Source of the DNA: Bradyrhizobium macuxiense
GTDB taxonomy: Bacteria; Pseudomonadota; Alphaproteobacteria; Rhizobiales; Xanthobacteraceae
NCBI RefSeq assembly: GCF_007993935.1
Contig: NZ_VITY01000001.1
Span: forward strand, 806,001 to 870,000
Reading direction: 5' to 3'
Length of the DNA: 64,000 nucleotides
The notes beneath the pieces are model-generated. The model searched no databases and was not told the origin of the DNA. It worked only from the letters and a program-made list of their open reading frames with translations. A program made the position numbers and the translations under genes. Shown here in pieces: positions 59,439-64,000 of the stretch. Positions within the stretch are counted from its first letter, which is position 1; each line of letters begins with the position of its first letter.

Positions 59439-60703
59439 CGCACCGCCCGCCCGCTGTCCGAAGCCCGGTTGGTTTGCCGGGACTGCGTCGCCCGCGCTGT
59501 CGCCGCCTTGAAGACGTTCCAGATCGCGCTTCCGTCATTGCGGATATCGAACTGGTCGTGCTCGTCGGCGGGAAAGCGCCCGCTGTCCTGACGTGACACG
59601 AGGCGCCAGACCAGCCAGCCGGCACAATTGGGATCGCGCTCGAGCTTGTCGAGCCACATGGTGTAAGCTGAAGCGGAATCCGCGTTGGAGCGGGCGTAGC
59701 CGAACTCCTCGAGCAGGACGGGCTTGTTGACGCGCGCCGCGATCTGGCAGAACTCGGTGATGGTGTCGCCGAATTGCTGAGTCGTCAGATTGTAGTAGAG
59801 CGGATAACCATGCCAGGTCCCGTAATCGAGGGTGGCGATCGTCAGATCAGACAGCTTGTCGGCAACGGCGGCATTGCCGGCGTTTCCTGAACTGACGAGA
59901 TGATTGGGATCGAGGAATTTGACGTAGGCCGACATCTCGGTGGTCCAGGCGAGCCGCAGGCTCTCCGGATTCGCATTGCCTTCGTTCATCAACTCCCAGG
60001 CCATGATCACCGGATCGTCGCGGTAGGCGATCCCGGTAATGGGGTTGACGCGCTGCACGACATGGCGAACCCAGCTCATGTAGTCGCGCCGCGTGCGCCG
60101 GTCGCGAAAGAAGAAGCCGGACTTGTCCTGGCTGCCATACCAGGCCCGCATCTGCTGAGCACCGCCGGTATAGTCCCAGAAGTCCAGGAACGCGATGATC
60201 AGCTTCAGGTGTCGCTTGCTGGCTTCGGCGATCAGGAAATCGACCTTCTGCATCCCGTTGATACCATCGTTGAAGGCCATCCCGCCTTCGCGATCGTCCC
60301 AATAGATCAGAAAGGTCCCCTTGACGCCGAGATCGCTGGAGTCGGCCTTCATCCGCCACTGCCAGATCGTCGCCATGCTGCCGTCAAGCGAACCGATGAC
60401 GGGCTGAAGAAAGGTGCGGACCACGTTGGCGCCCATCGCCACCGCGTCGTCGAGCACGCGGGTGACTTCGGCCTCCGAGCCGAAGGTGAGATAGTGGTTG
60501 TTCACGCCGGTCACGAAGAACGGCTTGCCGCCCGCCGTGAAGCGCGTTCCCTCGGTCTTGACGAACGGCGTTGACGGCGGATTGTCTGCTGCTTGACCGT
60601 CGGCCGCGCTGACGATCGTGGGGGCACACAGCAAGGCAAACACCAGTACGCGCAGTCCAGTGTCGCGCAGCCTGTCTTTCGCCCGTTTCCATCCAACAAT
60701 CAT
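59435..60703 (-). CDS. GH5-type glycoside hydrolase, exported
   Basis: The 422-residue product starts MIVGWKRAKDRLRDTG and has a signal peptide with cleavage near VSAAD. The catalytic domain resembles GH5 beta-mannanases/glucanases: acid/base Glu241 in WELMNEGN and nucleophile Glu333 in LLEEFGYA, with VRTFLQP and GTWHGYPLYY around the barrel. It may process the polysaccharide made at this locus or a plant mannan. GTGGAGGGC lies just before the ATG. It precedes and overlaps the glycosyltransferase gene. A shared leader motif lies 30 nt upstream. Confidence 0.85.
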   Translation of the reverse strand: MIVGWKRAKDRLRDTGLRVLVFALLCAPTIVSAADGQAADNPPSTPFVKTEGTRFTAGGKPFFVTGVNNHYLTFGSEAEVTRVLDDAVAMGANVVRTFLQPVIGSLDGSMATIWQWRMKADSSDLGVKGTFLIYWDDREGGMAFNDGINGMQKVDFLIAEASKRHLKLIIAFLDFWDYTGGAQQMRAWYGSQDKSGFFFRDRRTRRDYMSWVRHVVQRVNPITGIAYRDDPVIMAWELMNEGNANPESLRLAWTTEMSAYVKFLDPNHLVSSGNAGNAAVADKLSDLTIATLDYGTWHGYPLYYNLTTQQFGDTITEFCQIAARVNKPVLLEEFGYARSNADSASAYTMWLDKLERDPNCAGWLVWRLVSRQDSGRFPADEHDQFDIRNDGSAIWNVFKAATARATQSRQTNRASDSGRAVR

Positions 60704-60733
60704 GCCCTCCACGTGACTATTGCGCGCAGCCGA

Positions 60734-60759
60734 GCGCAACTTCCCCGAAGGGTTACTCC
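60734..60759 (-). promoter_or_regulatory. Recurring leader motif, copy upstream of the GH5 gene
   Basis: On the minus strand this reads GGAGTAACCC-TTCGGGGA-A-GTTGCGC, ending 30 nt before the start codon. It matches 23 of 26 bases of the copy at 61977-62002. Flanking bases form an 8-bp hairpin, CCGAAGGG-TTACT-CCCTTCGG (60745-60765). Confidence 0.6.
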
Positions 60760-60813
60760 CTTCGGCATCGCGCTCCGAAGGGCTCGGAGGCCGTGACGCG
60801 CTGCACCCGCGCA

Positions 60814-61947
60814 TCACTCGGATTGCTGGATTGCATGCCACATTCGGCTACCCACGCTGCCGAATTGCAGGCAGTCGATGTGCCGCACCACCTCCATCGC
60901 GAACGCCCGTGAGCTGCACATGTGAACATCGATCAGTGCATCGACCATGGTGCGTCGGCCGGTCCACAGCTGCGCCATGATCCCATCCGCCGACGCACAT
61001 GAGTCGATCGCGGCGACCTGACCTGATTCAAGCAGGGCCTCCGTGATCTTGCTGATCAGCAGCGCCCCTGGGGAAAAGCGCGCGTAGGATGCATCGAAAG
61101 CGGTCTTCCACGTATAGGCTTTGCGACCGCTGTAGATCAGGACTTGCCCAGTGATCGCAACGCCGTCGACGGACAGCAAGGCGACCGAGGCGAGATTGTG
61201 TGCGGCGAGGTTTCGGATCAGCCGGCGGGCAAACTGTGCATCGCCGGCGTCGCACAGCAGCGCTGTACCCTGCTTGCCCTTCCAGCTCGCCGCCTCGAGC
61301 GCGAGAAAGACCTCGAACGCCGCTTCCGCTTCGGGGGCCGTCCGGCCGTTCACGATCTCCACCTGTCCTGTCGCAGACAGCCGATTCCAGTCCTGGCGCA
61401 GCTTCTTGCGGGTCGCACCCGACTTCTTGATCCCTGAGCACCGATCGGCGAACGGGCGTTCGACGCGAACAAGCTCTCGGTGCTGACCCACGCCCTCGAG
61501 CTGGCGGAGCATCGCCGGATAGACGACCGGGTCGGCTTCGAAAGACCGCAACCGGATGATTTTGGGCAAGCGGATATCGTGCCTGATCACGTCAAAAAAC
61601 GCGGCCATCACTTCGTCGGCACGGGCACGGTCGATCACAGCATTCGAGGTGGACGCGTAAATGGGGATGGCTTCCAGGAATGCGGGCGTCGCAGGCAAAT
61701 TGCGCCTTTCGCACAGGGCCCAAAAGCCAACCGGACAGCGGGGGTTCATCCCCTCGTCCCATGCGATCAGAACGTGGATGTCGGCAAAACCGGTATCGGC
61801 GGCGGCAAGCAACGCCGCAGGATGCATGAATGCATTGCCATCGACGCGCGCAATCAACTCGTCCCACGGCCCGCAGAGTTCGGCACTCGGTGAGCACCGA
61901 TACGCGGAAATCGATCCATTTCTTGACGGCTGCCAGCCCACATTCAT
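60814..61947 (-). CDS. GNAT/BioF2-like acyltransferase (CelD-like)
   Basis: The 377-residue protein resembles the double-GNAT acyltransferase-like family found in polysaccharide loci: KKSGATRKKLRQDWNRL (about 174-190), LALEAASWKGKQGTALL, ITGQVLIYSGRKAYTWKTAF and a final substrate region. CelD-like proteins of this family occur with cellulose or exopolysaccharide genes and are thought to acylate glycans or precursors. Start codon at 61947; the same leader motif as the GH5 gene lies 29 nt upstream. No signal peptide is visible. Confidence 0.75.
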   Translation of the reverse strand: MNVGWQPSRNGSISAYRCSPSAELCGPWDELIARVDGNAFMHPAALLAAADTGFADIHVLIAWDEGMNPRCPVGFWALCERRNLPATPAFLEAIPIYASTSNAVIDRARADEVMAAFFDVIRHDIRLPKIIRLRSFEADPVVYPAMLRQLEGVGQHRELVRVERPFADRCSGIKKSGATRKKLRQDWNRLSATGQVEIVNGRTAPEAEAAFEVFLALEAASWKGKQGTALLCDAGDAQFARRLIRNLAAHNLASVALLSVDGVAITGQVLIYSGRKAYTWKTAFDASYARFSPGALLISKITEALLESGQVAAIDSCASADGIMAQLWTGRRTMVDALIDVHMCSSRAFAMEVVRHIDCLQFGSVGSRMWHAIQQSE

Positions 61948-61976
61948 GCGCCCAAATGACCTTGCTGACCGGCCAG

Positions 61977-62002
61977 GCGCAACGTCCCCGAGGGGTTACC
62001 CC
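61977..62002 (-). promoter_or_regulatory. Recurring leader motif, copy upstream of the acyltransferase gene
   Basis: On the minus strand this reads GGGGTAACCC-CTCGGGGA-C-GTTGCGC and ends 29 nt before the start codon. Position and sequence match the copy upstream of the GH5 gene; a looser copy (20 of 25 bases) is at 49545-49569 on the plus strand, ahead of the solute-binding gene. Confidence 0.6.
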
Positions 62003-62152
62003 GCCTGACATCACACATCCGGGCGCTGTTTGGGCATAGTTTTGCGGCCGATCGCCCTGGCGTGGCCGCGTGCCGACGGATCGATCGGCGCTGCCTTCCC
62101 GCAAAGTCCCGCGGTCACGGCGGGCAACGAACTGAACGGGCTCGGGGCGTGA

Positions 62153-63703
62153 ATGCGCGTTTGCCTGCATCTTGATCCGTCGCGGCTGCTGCGCTGGCAT
62201 CTATGGCTGGCGGAGGCGCTTGCCGAAGTGCCCGGCAACGAAGTCTCATGCACGTTCGGGTCCGATCGCCACCCGATGCCGCGGATTTGCCGCTTGCTGC
62301 TCGAACTCGAACGGCTGGTCTACGGCGTTCGCGAAGATGGCGCCACCGATTCCGTGCCGGCCGCGCTTCGGGCACTGGCGCCCTCGTCCAGCACACCGGA
62401 TGTCGTCATCAATCTCAGCGGCGAGAAACCCGTTACCAATGCACGGCGCGTGCTCACACCGCATTTCAACGGAATCGCCGGCGAAATCGGGGCGATGGCC
62501 GCGCTGGCGAACGGCGAGGACCTGCTTGTCGAACTGCACGATACAACGTGCCCCTGGAGCCCGTGGGCTGCGCGCCCCGCCAGCGCAGACCGCGACGTGC
62601 TCGCGGTGACCCTTGATGGCACCCTCTCATGCGCCGTCCTCTTGATCCTCAAGGCCGTGCGCGAGGACAAGCGGTCAGTTGCATCCGAGGCCGCCCGCCC
62701 ACGGACAAGCGGGCTTCCCGGCGGCTCTGCGGCCCTCAGATGGGCAGGTGGCACGATCGCATCGAAGGCCGCGCGTCTCCTGAATATCATTGCGAAGGGC
62801 GGCCGGATGTGGGGCGTCGGCTGGCGCCTCGACGAGGGGAAAAGCCTGCTCGACCGGGGCAAAGCCGTCTTCAAGATGCTCGCTGCGGATGCCGACAGCT
62901 ATCTGGCCGACCCGTTTCCGTTCAGCCATCGAGGGCAGACCTTCATCTTTGTCGAGCAGTACTCCCACAGGAAAAAGCGCGGATGCATTGCCGTCGTCAC
63001 GGCAAACCGCGACGGCACTGCGGGCGAGCCGCGGATCGTCCTGGAGGAAGCGCACCATCTCTCCTATCCCTTTGTGTTCGAACGTGACGGACAGATCTGG
63101 ATGATCCCGGAATCCGGGGCGGCGAGAAATGTCAGCCTCTATCGTGCAATCGAATTCCCCTACCGGTGGGCCCGGGAAGCGTGCCTGATCGACCGCGTCG
63201 AGGCCTACGACTGCACGCCATTGTTTCGCGACGGCCACCCGTGGTTCTTCGTCAGCCCCAGACGGTGGCGATCCTCGTCATGGGACATGCTCGATATCTA
63301 CAGCGCGGAAAGCCTGACCGGGGCCTGGGTCCCCCATGCCGCAAATCCCATCCTGATCGACGCCTCGCTCAGCCGTCCTGCAGGCGCCTTCATCGAGCAC
63401 CGTGGCCAGATCCTGCGCCCGGTCCAGAATTGCTCGCGCGGTTACGGCGATGCGGTAACGCTCTGCCGGATCGATGCGCTCGGGCCATCGGAATTCGCCC
63501 AAGCCCCGGTCGGTGTCATTCGAGCCAAGGGCTTCGGCTGCCACACCTACAACCGCAGCTCCGGCCTTGAGGTGATCGACGTGTTCGGTCGCGTGGGGCA
63601 ATTGCGGGAGGTCACGGCCACCTGTGAGCCGTTCTCGGCTGCGGTTTCAGCCTCTGTCGAACGGCAACCCGCCTGGTCCTCGGTATCGGCCGGTTTCGGC
63701 TAG
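62153..63703 (+). CDS. Unknown two-part protein with a beta-propeller-like C-terminus
   Basis: The 516-residue protein has an N-terminal part (1-200, MRVCLHLDPSRLLRWHLWLA, DVVINLSGEK) that resembles a formyl-transferase/nucleotide-sugar type fold, and a C-terminal part (240-500) with repeated blade-like segments: ADPFPFSHRGQTFIFVEQYS, LSYPFVFERDGQIWMIPES and YDCTPLFRDGHPWFFVSP. The latter resemble five-bladed propellers of glycosidase-like proteins and the N-domain of glucosamine inositolphosphorylceramide transferase-like proteins. A glycan-modifying role is suggested by context only. It is divergent from the acyltransferase gene. Confidence 0.6.
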   Translation: MRVCLHLDPSRLLRWHLWLAEALAEVPGNEVSCTFGSDRHPMPRICRLLLELERLVYGVREDGATDSVPAALRALAPSSSTPDVVINLSGEKPVTNARRVLTPHFNGIAGEIGAMAALANGEDLLVELHDTTCPWSPWAARPASADRDVLAVTLDGTLSCAVLLILKAVREDKRSVASEAARPRTSGLPGGSAALRWAGGTIASKAARLLNIIAKGGRMWGVGWRLDEGKSLLDRGKAVFKMLAADADSYLADPFPFSHRGQTFIFVEQYSHRKKRGCIAVVTANRDGTAGEPRIVLEEAHHLSYPFVFERDGQIWMIPESGAARNVSLYRAIEFPYRWAREACLIDRVEAYDCTPLFRDGHPWFFVSPRRWRSSSWDMLDIYSAESLTGAWVPHAANPILIDASLSRPAGAFIEHRGQILRPVQNCSRGYGDAVTLCRIDALGPSEFAQAPVGVIRAKGFGCHTYNRSSGLEVIDVFGRVGQLREVTATCEPFSAAVSASVERQPAWSSVSAGFG

Positions 63704-63934
63704 ACAGAACTCATTGCAGGGCGGCGTCGGTGATGCAGAGCCATTCCGCGGAGGCACAAAGCGAATAACTACAAAGAGCTAATCATCTATCGCGCTTCCA
63801 CTGGGCAGCGGCATCAGCAATCCTCCTCATCACAGGCTAGCTGGAAGAGGGCCGCCCGGAGAGAGTTCAGCGTATTTATCTCCCGATCTCTTTTTAGTTG
63901 CGTCTTGATTTTGTCACGTGCGGGAGGTGCGCAT
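63704..63934. other. Intergenic region before the partial flavoprotein gene
   Basis: The 231-bp gap has moderate AT content and no supported gene. A GGGAGG Shine-Dalgarno sequence lies just before the ATG at 63935. Confidence 0.4.
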
Positions 63935-64000
63935 ATGGGCCGATCGAGCACATCCGTGGATGTGGCCGTGATAGGAGCCGGCCCCTACGGCTTGTCGCTT
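63935..64000 (+). CDS. NAD(P)/FAD-binding protein, partial (N-terminus only)
   Basis: The first 22 codons read MGRSSTSVDVAVIGAGPYGL followed by Ser-Leu, and the gene runs off the window. DVAVIGAGPYGLS is a classic Rossmann dinucleotide-binding motif of FAD-dependent oxidoreductases. GGGAGG before the ATG supports the start. Function cannot be assigned from this fragment. Confidence 0.75.
   Translation, partial: MGRSSTSVDVAVIGAGPYGLSL

Overview
The window looks like part of the chromosome of a high-GC alphaproteobacterium, most likely Bradyrhizobium or a close relative. This is inferred from codon usage, dense divergent catabolic operons, REP-like hairpins with a GTCCTGGC-GAAA-GCCAGGAC core, and an exopolysaccharide-type region; no rRNA, tRNA, prophage, insertion sequence or CRISPR array was seen. 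About 58 protein genes are supported; most are metabolic or transport genes.

Layout. (1) 1-6.3 kb: aromatic hydroxylation and ring cleavage. An HpaB-type FADH2 monooxygenase gene diverges from an FAD synthetase, flavin reductase, intradiol dioxygenase, muconate-cycloisomerase-like enzyme and LysR regulator. (2) 6.3-7.3 kb: housekeeping DusA. (3) 7.5-17.8 kb: probable organosulfur uptake and use. It has two MetQ-like binding proteins, one MetI/MetN pair, an O-acetylhomoserine sulfhydrylase, two NtaA/SnaA/DszA-type FMN monooxygenases and an AprAB-like flavoprotein/ferredoxin pair. (4) 18.1-29.7 kb: an acyl-CoA-type catabolic operon (racemase-like, Ohr, thiolase-like, OB-fold/SDR fusion, cyclase, binding protein) divergent from a complete Liv-type transporter, with a MarR gene at one end. 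(5) 29.8-32.4 kb: a LysR gene with an apparent internal deletion, RidA, an ATC-hydrolase-like protein and a lipocalin-like protein. (6) 32.5-37.1 kb: a four-gene gentisate operon (gentisate dioxygenase, FAH-family hydrolase, thioesterase, EthD-like), a REP cluster and a nitrilase. (7) 37.2-47.1 kb: an IorAB-MarR-MarR operon convergent with a Rieske dioxygenase/acyl-CoA ligase/SDR operon. (8) 47.5-64 kb: two LuxR-type regulators with degenerate receivers, a type I secretion pair, a GH16 glucanase, GalE, a glycosyltransferase, a GH5 enzyme, an acyltransferase and a propeller-like protein; this resembles an exopolysaccharide or surface-glycan locus.

The strongest non-obvious signals are regulatory. 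The IorA promoter and the promoter of the convergent Rieske operon both carry TTACATGTA inside a 17-bp -35/-10 spacer, which makes the ten flanked genes a candidate regulon of the two MarR proteins. A perfect 16-bp palindrome lies between the divergent LuxR-type genes. Three tandem dyad units precede the GH16 gene. A GGGTAACCC...GTTGmGC leader motif recurs upstream of three genes of the polysaccharide region. The strongest protein oddities are a secretion ABC transporter with two tandem C39-like domains, and an OB-fold/SDR fusion lacking the catalytic Lys next to a thiolase-like protein lacking the usual Cys.
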